From: Streptomyces sp. DG1A-41
GTDB lineage: Bacteria; Actinomycetota; Actinomycetes; Streptomycetales; Streptomycetaceae
DNA: 64,000 bases
NCBI RefSeq assembly: GCF_037055355.1
Contig: NZ_CP146350.1
Location: forward strand, 2,317,001 to 2,381,000
Direction of reading: 5' to 3'
In this document: positions 51,607-60,853 of the stretch, in pieces
How positions within the stretch are numbered: position 1 is the stretch's first letter
Layout of the letters: each line of letters opens with the position of its first letter
Translations under genes and position numbers: made by a program
Notes under the pieces: model-generated
Seen by the model: only the letters and a program-made list of their open reading frames with translations
What the model was told of the DNA's origin: nothing
The model's database searches: none

Positions 51607-51952
51607 GGTTCCTCCCCCAGAAGATCCCCGAGATCCCCTTGCGGTCGAACAAAGGAGGATCCGTGGAAATCATGCAAAGCGGCGAGCAGGTCGCTCACCG
51701 GATCTCGATGAGTGTGACTCAGTTCACCGACATAGAGGATCAAGAAATGGCCACTACGCCACCGACAGGTGAACGCCCGCAGGAATGAGCGAACACGACC
51801 ACACGCGTAGTCTCGTCGTCGAGTGTTCGCCGCACCGGGGAAGGCCCCGTGACATCCGAACCCTGAGGTCGCCATAGGGTCGGCTGTCGGGCCCGGTCGA
51901 CCCACACCGTTCGACCACAGCAACTTCACATCGGAAGCGAGATTTCACCACC
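51607..51952. other. Divergent intergenic region between the deacetylase operon and pepA
   Basis: 346 bp without a gene. On the plus strand a TAGGGT box (51875-51880) lies 72 bp before pepA, with GTGACA 20 bp upstream, a poor spacing. A small hairpin CGGGG-AAGG-CCCCG is at 51836-51849. On the minus strand no standard promoter is convincing. The region is AT-richer than its surroundings between 51640 and 51760, which may mark the operon's regulatory DNA. Confidence 0.5.
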
Positions 51953-53479
51953 GTGACTGCTCTCACTCTCAGCACCGCCGCGGCGCCCGGTCTGCGGGCC
52001 GACGCCATCGTGATCGGTGTCGCCAAGGGTGCCAAGGGGCCGGTCGTCGCACCGGGCGCCGAGGCCGTGGACAAGGCGTACGACGGCAGGCTCGCCGGCG
52101 TTCTGGAGACTCTCGGCGCCTCCGGTGCCGAGGGCGAGGTGACGAAGCTGCCGGCACCGTCCGGCTTCAAGGCGCCGCTCGTGCTGGCGGTGGGCCTGGG
52201 CGCGGTGCCCGAGAAGGACGCCGACTACGGCACCGAGGCCCTGCGCAAGGCCGCCGGCGTCGCCGCCCGCTCCCTGGCCGGGTCCAAGAAGGCCGCCTTC
52301 GCCCTGCCCCTGACGGACGCCGTCGACGCCGGCGCGATCGGGGAGGGCGCGCTGCTCGGCGCCTACTCCTTCAACGCCTACAAGGACAACGGCAAGGACC
52401 CCAAGGCGAAGAACGCCAAGGCCCCGCTCGCCGAGGTCGCCCTGCTCGGCGGCAAGCCCCGCGACAAGGCGCACAAGGCCGCCGTCGAGCGTGCCGTCGC
52501 CGTGTCCGAGGAGCTCAACCGCGCCCGCGACCTGGTCAACACCCCGCCGAACGACCTGAACCCCGAGTCGTTCGCCGCGATCGCCCAGGCCGCGGCCAAG
52601 GAGCACGGCATCAAGGTGCAGGTGCTCGACGTGAAGGCCCTGGAGAAGGGCGGCTACGGCGGCATCCTCGGCGTCGGGGCCGGCTCGGTGGCGGGACCGC
52701 GCCTGGTGAAGCTGTCGTACACCTCCTCCAAGGCGAAGAAGCACCTCGCCTTCGTCGGCAAGGGCATCACGTACGACTCGGGCGGCATCTCGCTGAAGCC
52801 GGCCGGTCACAACGAGACGATGAAGTGCGACATGAGCGGCGCGGCCGCCGTGTTCGCCGCGGTCGTCGCCGCCGCACGCCTCGGTCTGGAGGTCAACGTC
52901 ACCGGCTGGCTGGCCCTGGCCGAGAACATGCCCTCCGGCTCCGCGACCCGTCCGGGTGACGTGCTGCGGATGTACAGCGGCAAGACCGTGGAGGTGCTCA
53001 ACACGGACGCGGAGGGCCGGCTGGTGCTGGCCGACGCGCTGTGGGCGGCGTCGCAGGAGAAGCCGGACGCGATCGTGGACGTCGCGACGCTGACCGGGGC
53101 GATGGTGCTGGCGCTGGGGAACCGGACGTTCGGGATCATGGGCAACGACGACTCCTTCCGTACGGCGCTGTTCGAGGCCGCGGGGGAGGTCGGGGAGCCG
53201 GCGTGGCCGATGCCGCTGCCGGAGCACCTGCGCAAGGGGATGGACTCGCCGACGGCCGACATCGCGAACATGGGCGAGCGGATGGGCGGCGGTCTGGTCG
53301 CCGGTCTGTTCCTGCGCGAGTTCGTGGGCGAGGGCATCACCTGGGCACACCTCGACATCGCCGGGCCGGCCTTCAATGAGGGCGGTCCGTTCGGGTACAC
53401 GCCGAAGGGCGGGACCGGCAGTGGTGTGCGGACGCTGGTTCGGCTCGCCGAGCTGACGGCTGCGGGTGATCTGGGCTGA
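51953..53479 (+). CDS. pepA: Leucyl aminopeptidase (M17)
   Basis: A 508-residue cytosolic aminopeptidase with two metal ions that removes N-terminal Leu and other residues. The N-terminal domain (1-180) is followed by the catalytic domain with VGKGITYDSGGISLKP, MKCDMSGAAAV and the M17 signature NTDAEGRLVLADAL. The GTG has GGAAGCGAG upstream. It is followed by lpdA-sucB, as in other actinobacteria, where pepA/pepB sits near the lipoyl enzymes. In this window it marks where conserved gene order resumes after the exopolysaccharide-like operon. Confidence 0.96.
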   Translation: MTALTLSTAAAPGLRADAIVIGVAKGAKGPVVAPGAEAVDKAYDGRLAGVLETLGASGAEGEVTKLPAPSGFKAPLVLAVGLGAVPEKDADYGTEALRKAAGVAARSLAGSKKAAFALPLTDAVDAGAIGEGALLGAYSFNAYKDNGKDPKAKNAKAPLAEVALLGGKPRDKAHKAAVERAVAVSEELNRARDLVNTPPNDLNPESFAAIAQAAAKEHGIKVQVLDVKALEKGGYGGILGVGAGSVAGPRLVKLSYTSSKAKKHLAFVGKGITYDSGGISLKPAGHNETMKCDMSGAAAVFAAVVAAARLGLEVNVTGWLALAENMPSGSATRPGDVLRMYSGKTVEVLNTDAEGRLVLADALWAASQEKPDAIVDVATLTGAMVLALGNRTFGIMGNDDSFRTALFEAAGEVGEPAWPMPLPEHLRKGMDSPTADIANMGERMGGGLVAGLFLREFVGEGITWAHLDIAGPAFNEGGPFGYTPKGGTGSGVRTLVRLAELTAAGDLG

Positions 53480-53501
53480 TGATCGCCCAGTAGCCCGGTC
53501 T

Positions 53502-53565
53502 CGCCGGTTGTGTGGCGAGTGCGGGGGCGTGGGGGTTGTTCGCGCAGTTCCCCGCGCCCCTGGTC
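53502..53565 (+). repeat. Interspersed GC-rich repeat, family A copy 6 (variant)
   Basis: CCGGTTGTGTGGCGAGTGCG, then GGGGGCGTGGGGGTTGTTCG and CGCAGTTCCCCGCGCCCCTGG. It shares the left part with the copy at 18181 and the right end with all copies, but the middle stem differs. Between pepA and lpdA. Confidence 0.6.
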
Positions 53566-53740
53566 ACAACGTGGGGCGTCTCACACAGCAGCCCGGCGTC
53601 TCCTTCTGTGCTGACAAGTGCGAAGATGGGGCTCGGCAGGACAGGGCCCCACCGAAGGGCCGAAGAACGAGCGGCCGGACACCAGCCGCCTGCCGGTCAG
53701 TGAAGACCGGCGTACGGCGCACATGCATGGAGGACGTGAC

Positions 53741-55129
53741 GTGGCGAACGACGCCAGCACCGTTTTCGACCTAGTGATCCTCGGCGGTGGCAGCGGTGGT
53801 TACGCCGCGGCCCTGCGCGGGGCGCAGCTGGGCCTGGACGTCGCCCTGATCGAGAAGGACAAGGTCGGCGGCACCTGCCTGCACCGAGGATGCATCCCCA
53901 CCAAGGCCCTGTTGCACGCGGGCGAGATCGCCGACCAGGCCCGCGAGAGCGAGCAGTTCGGTGTGAAGGCCACTCTCGAGGGCATCGACATCGCCGGGGT
54001 CCACAAGTACAAGGACGGCGTCGTCGCCGGCCTGTACAAGGGCCTGCAGGGGCTCGTCGCCTCCCGCAAGGTGACCTACATCGAGGGTGAGGGCCGGCTG
54101 TCCTCCCCCACCTCCGTCGACGTGAACGGCCGCCGCGTCGAGGGCCGTCACGTCCTGCTCGCGACCGGCTCCGTGCCGAAGTCGCTGCCCGGCCTGGAGA
54201 TCGACGGCGACCGGATCATCTCCTCCGACCACGCTCTCGTCCTGGACCGCGTGCCGAAGTCCGCGATCATCCTGGGCGGCGGTGTCATCGGCGTCGAGTT
54301 CGCCTCCGCGTGGAAGTCCTTCGGCACCGAGGTCACGATCGTCGAGGGCCTGAAGCACCTCGTCCCGGTCGAGGACGAGAACTCCTCCAAGCTCCTGGAG
54401 CGCGCGTTCCGCAAGCGCGGCATCAAGTTCAACCTGGGCACCTTCTTCGAGAAGGCCGAGTACACCCAGGACGGCGTCAAGGTCACCCTCGCCGACGGCA
54501 AGGAGTTCGAGGCCGAGGTCCTGCTGGTCGCCATCGGCCGCGGCCCGGTCTCCCAGGGCCTGGGCTACGAGGAGGCCGGCGTCGCCATGGACCGCGGCTA
54601 CGTCCTGGTCGACGAGTACATGCGCACCAACGTGCCGACCATCTCCGCCGTCGGTGACCTCGTCCCGACCCTCCAGCTCGCGCACGTCGGCTTCGCCGAG
54701 GGCATCCTGGTGGCGGAGCGTCTGGCCGGCCTGAAGACCGTCCCGATCGACTACGACGGTGTCCCGCGGGTGACGTACTGCCACCCGGAGGTCGCCTCCG
54801 TCGGTATCACCGAGGCCAAGGCCAAGGAGGTCTACGGCGCGGACAAGGTCGTCGCTCTGAAGTACAACCTCGCGGGCAACGGCAGGAGCAAGATCCTGGG
54901 CACCGCGGGCGAGATCAAGCTCGTCCAGGTCAAGGACGGTGCCGTCGTCGGCGTCCACATGGTCGGCGACCGCATGGGCGAGCAGGTCGGCGAAGCCCAG
55001 CTGATCTACAACTGGGAGGCGCTGCCCGCAGAGGTCGCGCAGCTCATCCACGCCCACCCGACGCAGAACGAGGCGCTCGGCGAGGCCCACCTGGCCCTGG
55101 CCGGCAAGCCGCTCCACGCGCACGACTGA
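53741..55129 (+). CDS. lpdA: Dihydrolipoyl dehydrogenase (E3)
   Basis: A 462-residue flavoprotein that re-oxidises dihydrolipoyl groups with NAD+ for the 2-oxo acid dehydrogenase complexes. FAD motif ILGGGSGGYAAALRGAQLG, redox disulfide GGTCLHRGCIP, NAD motif ILGGGVIGVEFASAW, and the C-terminal HAHPTQNEALGEA with the catalytic His-Glu pair. GTG 53741 follows GGAGG by seven nt; earlier codons are not used. It directly precedes sucB by 61 nt in a common operon. Confidence 0.97.
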   Translation: MANDASTVFDLVILGGGSGGYAAALRGAQLGLDVALIEKDKVGGTCLHRGCIPTKALLHAGEIADQARESEQFGVKATLEGIDIAGVHKYKDGVVAGLYKGLQGLVASRKVTYIEGEGRLSSPTSVDVNGRRVEGRHVLLATGSVPKSLPGLEIDGDRIISSDHALVLDRVPKSAIILGGGVIGVEFASAWKSFGTEVTIVEGLKHLVPVEDENSSKLLERAFRKRGIKFNLGTFFEKAEYTQDGVKVTLADGKEFEAEVLLVAIGRGPVSQGLGYEEAGVAMDRGYVLVDEYMRTNVPTISAVGDLVPTLQLAHVGFAEGILVAERLAGLKTVPIDYDGVPRVTYCHPEVASVGITEAKAKEVYGADKVVALKYNLAGNGRSKILGTAGEIKLVQVKDGAVVGVHMVGDRMGEQVGEAQLIYNWEALPAEVAQLIHAHPTQNEALGEAHLALAGKPLHAHD

Positions 55130-55190
55130 CCCCTCGGTCGACGAACGCGACGACAGACTTCCGCACTTTCCGTAAGGAGCAACCGAAACC

Positions 55191-57013
55191 ATGGCGGTTT
55201 CCGTAACCCTTCCGGCGCTCGGCGAGAGCGTCACCGAGGGCACTGTCACCCGCTGGCTGAAGGCCGAGGGTGAGCGCGTCGAGGCCGACGAGCCGCTGCT
55301 CGAGGTCTCCACCGACAAGGTCGACACCGAGATCCCCTCCCCCGCCGCCGGCGTCCTGGCCTCCATCAAGGTCGCCGAGGACGAGACGGTCGAGGTCGGT
55401 GCCGAGCTGGCCGTGATCGACGACGGCACGGGCGCACCCGCTGCCGCCCCGGCCCCGGCCGCCGAGCAGGTCGCCGAGCCCGCTCCCGAGCCGGCCCCGG
55501 CCGCCCCGTCCACCGAGCAGGCCGCTCCGGCGCCCGCTCCCACCGCCGACGCCGCCGCCGGCGGCGGCTCCGCCGAGGGCACGGACGTGGTCCTGCCCGC
55601 GCTCGGCGAGTCCGTCACCGAGGGCACCGTCACCCGCTGGCTGAAGTCGGTCGGTGACAGCGTCGAGGCCGACGAGCCGCTGCTCGAGGTCTCCACCGAC
55701 AAGGTCGACACCGAGATCCCGGCTCCCGCTTCGGGCACGCTGCTGGAGATCGTGGTCGGCGAGGACGAGACCGCCGAGGTCGGCGCCAAGCTCGCCGTCA
55801 TCGGAGAGGCGGGTGCCGCTCCGGCCGCCGCCCCCGCGCAGGAGGCCCCGGCCGCCCCGGCCCAGCCCGAGCCCACCCCGGCTCCGGCGCAGCCCGCCCA
55901 GGCCCCCCAGGCCCCGGCTCCGGCCCCCAAGGCTCCGTCGGCACCGGCCCCCCAGGCTCCGTCGGCACCGGCTCCGCAGCAGCAGGTCACCCCGGCTCCC
56001 GAGCCGGCCCGGCCGCGCCTGCTCCCGCCCCGGCTCCGGCCCAGGCACCGGCCGCCCCGGCCGCCGCCAAGCCGACCGACGAGGGCGCCTACGTCACCCC
56101 GCTGGTGCGCAAGCTCGCCGCCGAGCACGGCGTCGACCTGGGCGCCGTCAAGGGCACCGGCGTCGGCGGCCGTATCCGCAAGCAGGACGTCATGGCCGCC
56201 GCCGAGGCCGCCAAGGCCGCCGCCGCTGCCCCGGCTCCGGCCGCGGCTGCTCCGGCCGCGGCGAAGAAGGCCCCGGTGCTGGAGGCGTCCCCGCTGCGCG
56301 GCCAGACCATCAAGATGCCGCGGATCCGCAAGGTCATCGGCGACAACATGGTCAAGGCCCTGCACGAGCAGGCCCAGCTGTCCTCGGTCGTCGAGGTCGA
56401 CGTCACCCGCCTGATGAAGCTGCGCGGCCGGGCGAAGGACTCCTTCGCCGCCCGCGAGGGCGTCAAGCTCTCCCCGATGCCGTTCTTCGTCAAGGCCGCG
56501 GCCCAGGCGCTGAAGGCCCACCCGGCCATCAACGCCAAGATCAACGAGGCCGAGGGGACCATCACCTACTTCGACACCGAGAACATCGGTATCGCGGTGG
56601 ACTCCGAGAAGGGCCTGATGACCCCGGTCATCAAGAACGCCGGTGACCTCAACCTCGCCGGTATCGCCAAGGCCACGGCGGAGCTGGCCGGCAAGGTCCG
56701 CGCCAACAAGATCACCCCGGACGAGCTGTCCGGCGCGACCTTCACCATCAGCAACACCGGGTCGCGCGGCGCGCTCTTCGACACGATCATCGTGCCGCCG
56801 GGCCAGGTCGCCATCCTCGGCATCGGTGCCACGGTCAAGCGCCCCGCGGTCATCGAGACGGAGGAGGGCACGGCCATCGGCGTCCGCGACATGACGTACC
56901 TGACCCTGTCCTACGACCACCGCCTGGTGGACGGCGCCGACGCGGCCCGTTACCTGACGGCGGTCAAGGCCATCCTGGAGGCGGGCGAGTTCGAGGTCGA
57001 GCTCGGGCTGTAG
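55191..57013 (+). pseudogene. sucB: Dihydrolipoamide acyltransferase E2 (sucB), frameshifted as sequenced
   Basis: About 607 residues when the break is repaired. Two lipoyl domains (1-77 and about 128-203), each with the lipoyl-lysine in STDKVDTE, are joined by Ala/Pro-rich linkers. An E3-binding domain ([16 protein letters not shown]) and the catalytic domain with SYDHRLVDG follow. The frame changes once in the Ala/Pro linker at about 56008-56022: one base is missing around GAGCCGGCCCGGCCGCG. Codon bias stays high on both sides, and this E2 serves the essential pyruvate/2-oxoglutarate dehydrogenases, so I suspect an error in GC-rich sequence. AAGGAG precedes ATG 55191. Confidence 0.9.
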
Positions 57014-57032
57014 TTGCCAGGAGCAGCAGTAC

Positions 57033-57067
57033 GGTGCCCCCGTCCGGATATCCCGGGCGGGGGCACC
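57033..57067 (+). terminator. Terminator after sucB
   Basis: GGTGCCCCCGTCCGG / CCGGGCGGGGGCACC, 15 bp with one G-U pair and a short ATATC loop, followed by GCCTTTTG. It ends the lpdA-sucB transcript. Confidence 0.85.
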
Positions 57068-57174
57068 GCCTTTTGTAAGTCTCGTCTCACCTGCACCAAA
57101 GCACCCCCACCCACATCACCCCCGGAGCGACCCGGCCTTATTGTCTAAACGTCAAACCCCGTTAAGGAGCCTTC

Positions 57175-57798
57175 ATGACCGCGCCCGTCATCCACTCGCT
57201 GCGCGAGCAGATCCGCGAGCACATCCTGGAGGGGATCATCAGCGGACGCTGGCAGCCGGGCGAGCGGATCGTCGAGCGCCGGATCGCCACCGAACTGGAG
57301 GTCAGCCAGACCCCGGTCCGCGAGGCCCTGCGCGAACTGGAGTCCCTGCGCCTGATCGAGTCCGCCCCGAACAAGGGCGTCCGCGTGCGGAACCTGACCG
57401 CCGCCGACCTGGAGGAGAGCTACCCGGTCCGGGCCGGACTGGAGGCCATCGCCGCCGAGCTGGCCGCCCAGACCCTCGCCGAGGACTGCTCGGCCCTGGA
57501 ACCCCACGTCAGCGCCCTGTACGAGGCCGACCGCATGTCCGACGGCACCGCCCAGGTCCGGCACACCGTCGCCTTCCACCGCGAACTGGTCCGCGCGGCC
57601 GGCAACTCCGTCCTGCTGCACACCTGGGAAGGCCTCGGCATCGAGGTGTTCACGGCCCTGTCGATCCGCTGGCTGGGCACCCAGCAGCAGTCGTACGCCG
57701 AGGAGCACGAGGAGCTGGTCGCCGCCTTCAAGCGCCGCGACCCCCGAATCGCCGAACTCGTGAAGGACCACGTCCTGGGCTGCGCGCCCCGGGCGTGA
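57175..57798 (+). CDS. GntR-family (FCD) transcriptional regulator
   Basis: A 207-residue repressor-type regulator. The N-terminal winged helix-turn-helix (about 8-72, QTPVREALRELESLRLI) and C-terminal FCD helical ligand domain (about 78-205, with metal-binding Asp/His positions such as HRELVRAAGN) are of the FadR subfamily. TTAAGGAG before ATG 57175. It lies between sucB and aceE, so pyruvate/2-oxo acid metabolism is the likely subject. TTGTCTAAACGTCAA in its own 5' region and the palindrome before aceE are candidate operators. Confidence 0.93.
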   Translation: MTAPVIHSLREQIREHILEGIISGRWQPGERIVERRIATELEVSQTPVREALRELESLRLIESAPNKGVRVRNLTAADLEESYPVRAGLEAIAAELAAQTLAEDCSALEPHVSALYEADRMSDGTAQVRHTVAFHRELVRAAGNSVLLHTWEGLGIEVFTALSIRWLGTQQQSYAEEHEELVAAFKRRDPRIAELVKDHVLGCAPRA

Positions 57799-57928
57799 CA
57801 CCCGAGCGTGCCCCCGCTCAAACGCCTCCCACCTGCGAAAACCCCTGGAAGGACCGTCACCGGGTGCCACCGCCGGAGGCACCCCGTGCCTACTTTCTCG
57901 TGATCAAGAGGTTTTGCCTCTCAACCCT

Positions 57929-57958
57929 TTGATCGATCATCGATCAGCGAGTTAGAGT
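57929..57958 (+). promoter_or_regulatory. aceE promoter
   Basis: TTGATC (57929-57934), an 18-bp spacer and TAGAGT (57953-57958) match a vegetative promoter. Transcription would start near 57965, giving a leader of about 127 nt before aceE. The 17-bp palindrome covers the -35 box and much of the spacer. Confidence 0.6.
57930..57946. promoter_or_regulatory. 17-bp palindromic operator TGATCGATCATCGATCA
   Basis: Perfect 8-bp inverted repeat (TGATCGAT / ATCGATCA) around one base, overlapping the aceE -35 region. Bound protein would block RNA polymerase. The GntR regulator encoded 130 bp upstream is the obvious candidate; FCD-type proteins bind short palindromes of this size. Confidence 0.6.
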
Positions 57959-58091
57959 CGCCGACGGGCCCACGCGGCGGAGCCGCAAGGTGTTACAGCA
58001 CCCAAGCCCCAGCCCTGTCCTGCCAAAGACAAAGGGCACCCCCGAACCCTTACCGATGAGGGAACCCCCTTCGACTGAGGAAGGCGGCGAC

Positions 58092-60794
58092 ATGACCGAC
58101 CCCAACGCCATCCAGCCGAGCGAGCTCGACCAGCTCCCGGACCGGGACCCGGAGGAGACCGCCGAATGGCAGGCCTCCCTGGACGCCGTCGCCGAAGCGG
58201 CCGGGCCGCATCGTGCCGCGTACCTGATGCGCCGCACGCTGGAGCGCGCCGAGGGCGCCGGCATCGCGCTGCCGAAGCTCCTGGAGACCGACTACGTCAA
58301 CTCCATCCCCACCGCCGCCGAGCCGGCCGTGCCCGGTGACGAGGCGATGGAGCAGCGGATCACCGCGTGGAACCGCTGGAACGCGGCCGCGATGGTCACC
58401 CGTGGCAGCAAGTACGGCGTCGGCGGCCACATCGCCACCTTCGCCTCCGCGGCCTGGCTGTACGAGACCGGCTTCAACCACTTCTTCAAGGGCAAAGAGG
58501 CCGACGGCTCCGGCGACCAGCTCTACATCCAGGGCCACGCCTCCCCCGGCATCTACGCTCGCGCCTTCCTCGACGGCCGTCTGAACGAGGAGCAGCTCGA
58601 CAACTTCCGCCGCGAGTCGGGCGGCAACGGCCTGCCCTCCTACCCGCACCCGCGCCGCCTGCCCTGGCTGTGGGAGTTCCCGACCGTCTCCATGGGCCTG
58701 GGCCCGCTCTCCGCCATCTACCAGGCGCGCTTCAACCGCTATCTCACCAACCGCGGCATCAAGGACACCTCCGCCTCGCACGTGTGGGCGTTCCTCGGTG
58801 ACGGCGAGATGGACGAGCCCGAGTCGACGGCGGCCCTCGCGCTGGCGGCCCGTGAGGAGCTGGACAACCTCACGTTCGTCATCAACTGCAACCTCCAGCG
58901 CCTCGACGGCCCGGTCCGCGCCAACTTCAAGATCGTGCAGGAGCTGGAGGCCCAGTTCCGCGGCGCCGGCTGGAACGTCATCAAGACGCTGTGGGGCACG
59001 GCCTGGGACGAGCTGTTCCAGCTCGACACCACGGGCGCGCTCGTACGCCGTCTGCGCCAGGTGCCGGACGCGCAGATCCAGACGTACCAGACCCGCGACG
59101 CCGCCTACATCCGCCAGGACTTCTTCGGCGCCGACCCGGCGCTGGCGGAGATGGCGAAGCTGCTGAGCGACGACAAGATCCTCGAGTGCTTCCACCTCTC
59201 GCGCGGCGGACACGAGGCGCGCAAGGTGTACGCGGCGTACAAGGCGGCCGTCGAGCACAAGGGCGCGCCGACCGTGATCCTGGCCCAGACGGTCAAGGGC
59301 CACACCCTCGGCGAGGGCTTCGCGTCGAAGAACGCCAACCACCAGATGAAGAAGCTGACGGTGGACGAGTTCAAGAACATGCGCGACCTGCTCGGCCTGC
59401 CGATCAAGGACAGCGACTTCGTCGACGGCGTGGTGCCCTACGGCCACCCGGGCTCCGACTCTCCCGAGGTCCGCTACCTCCAGGAGCGCCGCGCCGCCCT
59501 CGGCGGTCCGGCCCCGGCCCGCCGCGTCCACCCGGTCGCGCCGCTGCCCGCCCCGGCGGAGAAGGCGTTCGCGGCCTTCGACAAGGGCTCCGGGGCGCAG
59601 AACGTGGCCACCACCATGGCGTTCGTCCGCCTGGTGAAGGACCTGGTCCGCGACAAGGAGACCGGCAAGCGCTGGGTGCCGATCGTCCCGGACGAGGCGC
59701 GTACCTTCGGCATGGAGTCGCTGTTCCCGTCGCTCGGCATCTACTCGCCCAAGGGCCAGACGTACGAGCCGGTCGACCGCGACCAGCTGATGTACTACAA
59801 GGAGGCCCGAAACGGCCAGATCCTCAACGAGGGGATCACCGAGGCCGGTTCGATGGCCGACTTCATCGCCGCTTCGACGTCGTACGCGACGCACGGCGAG
59901 ACGATGATCCCGTTCTACATCTTCTACTCGATGTTCGGCTGGCAGCGCACGGCCGACCAGATGTGGCAGCTCGGCGACCAGCTCGGCCGCGGCTTCCTCA
60001 TCGGTGCGACGGCCGGCCGTACGACGCTGACCGGTGAGGGACTCCAGCACGCCGACGGCCACTCCCCCGTCATCGCCGCGACCAACCCGGCGGCGCTGAC
60101 GTACGACCCGGCGTTCGCGTACGAGGTCGCGGCCATCGTCAAGGACGGTCTGCGCCGGATGTACGGCGAGGCGGCCCCGGGTGAGGACCAGAACGTCTTC
60201 TACTACCTGACCGTCTACAACGAGCCGCTGCCGCAGCCCGCGAAGCCGTCCGTCGACGGCATCGACGAGGGCATCGTCAAGGGCCTGTACCGCTTCAACA
60301 CGGCGGAGTCGGCGGGCATCACTCCTGCGGCCAACGCCCCGCGGATCCAGCTGCTCGGCTCCGGTACGGCGATCCACTGGGCGCTCAAGGCGCAGGCGCT
60401 GCTCGCCGAGGAGTGGGGCGTGGCGGCCGACGTGTGGTCGGCGACGTCCTGGAGCGAGCTGCGCCGGGACGCTCTGGAGGCGGACGAGGCGCTGCTGCGC
60501 GGCGAGGAGCGGGTGCCGTTCGTCCGGCAGGCGCTCCAAAGCGCCGAGGGCCCGGTGCTGGCGGTCTCCGACTACATGCGCCAGGTCCCTGACCAGATCG
60601 CGCAGTGGGTCGAGCAGGACTGGTCCTCGCTGGGCGCCGACGGCTTCGGCCTCTCGGACACCCGCGAGGCGGCCCGCCGTCACTTCGGCGTGGACGCCGA
60701 GTCCATCGTCGTCGCGGCGCTGGCCCAGCTCGCCAAGCGCGGCGAGGTCAAGGCGACGGCCGTGAAGGAAGCGCGCGCGAAGTACGGTCTGTAG
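58092..60794 (+). CDS. aceE: Pyruvate dehydrogenase E1 component, homodimeric type
   Basis: A 900-residue thiamine-diphosphate enzyme that decarboxylates pyruvate and acetylates the lipoyl group of E2. The N-terminal [20 protein letters not shown] and the ThDP motif [10 protein letters not shown]... NLQRLDGPV are visible, as are [12 protein letters not shown] and [16 protein letters not shown]. The length equals that of other single-chain AceE. ATG 58092 with GAGGAAGG; an in-frame ATG at 58056 is an alternative. It uses the E2/E3 encoded upstream (sucB, lpdA). Controlled by the palindrome-bearing promoter. Confidence 0.97.
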   Translation: MTDPNAIQPSELDQLPDRDPEETAEWQASLDAVAEAAGPHRAAYLMRRTLERAEGAGIALPKLLETDYVNSIPTAAEPAVPGDEAMEQRITAWNRWNAAAMVTRGSKYGVGGHIATFASAAWLYETGFNHFFKGKEADGSGDQLYIQGHASPGIYARAFLDGRLNEEQLDNFRRESGGNGLPSYPHPRRLPWLWEFPTVSMGLGPLSAIYQARFNRYLTNRGIKDTSASHVWAFLGDGEMDEPESTAALALAAREELDNLTFVINCNLQRLDGPVRANFKIVQELEAQFRGAGWNVIKTLWGTAWDELFQLDTTGALVRRLRQVPDAQIQTYQTRDAAYIRQDFFGADPALAEMAKLLSDDKILECFHLSRGGHEARKVYAAYKAAVEHKGAPTVILAQTVKGHTLGEGFASKNANHQMKKLTVDEFKNMRDLLGLPIKDSDFVDGVVPYGHPGSDSPEVRYLQERRAALGGPAPARRVHPVAPLPAPAEKAFAAFDKGSGAQNVATTMAFVRLVKDLVRDKETGKRWVPIVPDEARTFGMESLFPSLGIYSPKGQTYEPVDRDQLMYYKEARNGQILNEGITEAGSMADFIAASTSYATHGETMIPFYIFYSMFGWQRTADQMWQLGDQLGRGFLIGATAGRTTLTGEGLQHADGHSPVIAATNPAALTYDPAFAYEVAAIVKDGLRRMYGEAAPGEDQNVFYYLTVYNEPLPQPAKPSVDGIDEGIVKGLYRFNTAESAGITPAANAPRIQLLGSGTAIHWALKAQALLAEEWGVAADVWSATSWSELRRDALEADEALLRGEERVPFVRQALQSAEGPVLAVSDYMRQVPDQIAQWVEQDWSSLGADGFGLSDTREAARRHFGVDAESIVVAALAQLAKRGEVKATAVKEARAKYGL

Positions 60795-60806
60795 GAGCTG
60801 TTCGGC

Positions 60807-60836
60807 AGGAGGCCCCCGCTGCGGCGGGGGCCTCCT
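60807..60836 (+). terminator. Terminator after aceE
   Basis: A perfect 13-bp stem AGGAGGCCCCCGC / GCGGGGGCCTCCT with a TGCG loop, 13 nt beyond the aceE stop. It overlaps the start region of the WYL gene. Confidence 0.85.
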
Positions 60837-60853
60837 CCTGCATGATGTGCTGC

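Noticed and set aside
53771..56920. A long open frame antisense to lpdA and sucB
   Set aside because: It is composed of antisense Ala/Gly/Asp-rich sequence with no motif, while lpdA and sucB motifs are complete on the plus strand.
57140..57156. TTGTCTAAACGTCAA as autoregulatory operator of the GntR gene
   Set aside because: Only a partial match to the FadR-type pattern and not symmetric; mentioned in the gene entry only.
58050..60683. Long antisense open frame in aceE
   Set aside because: Composition artefact; aceE has full-length homology.
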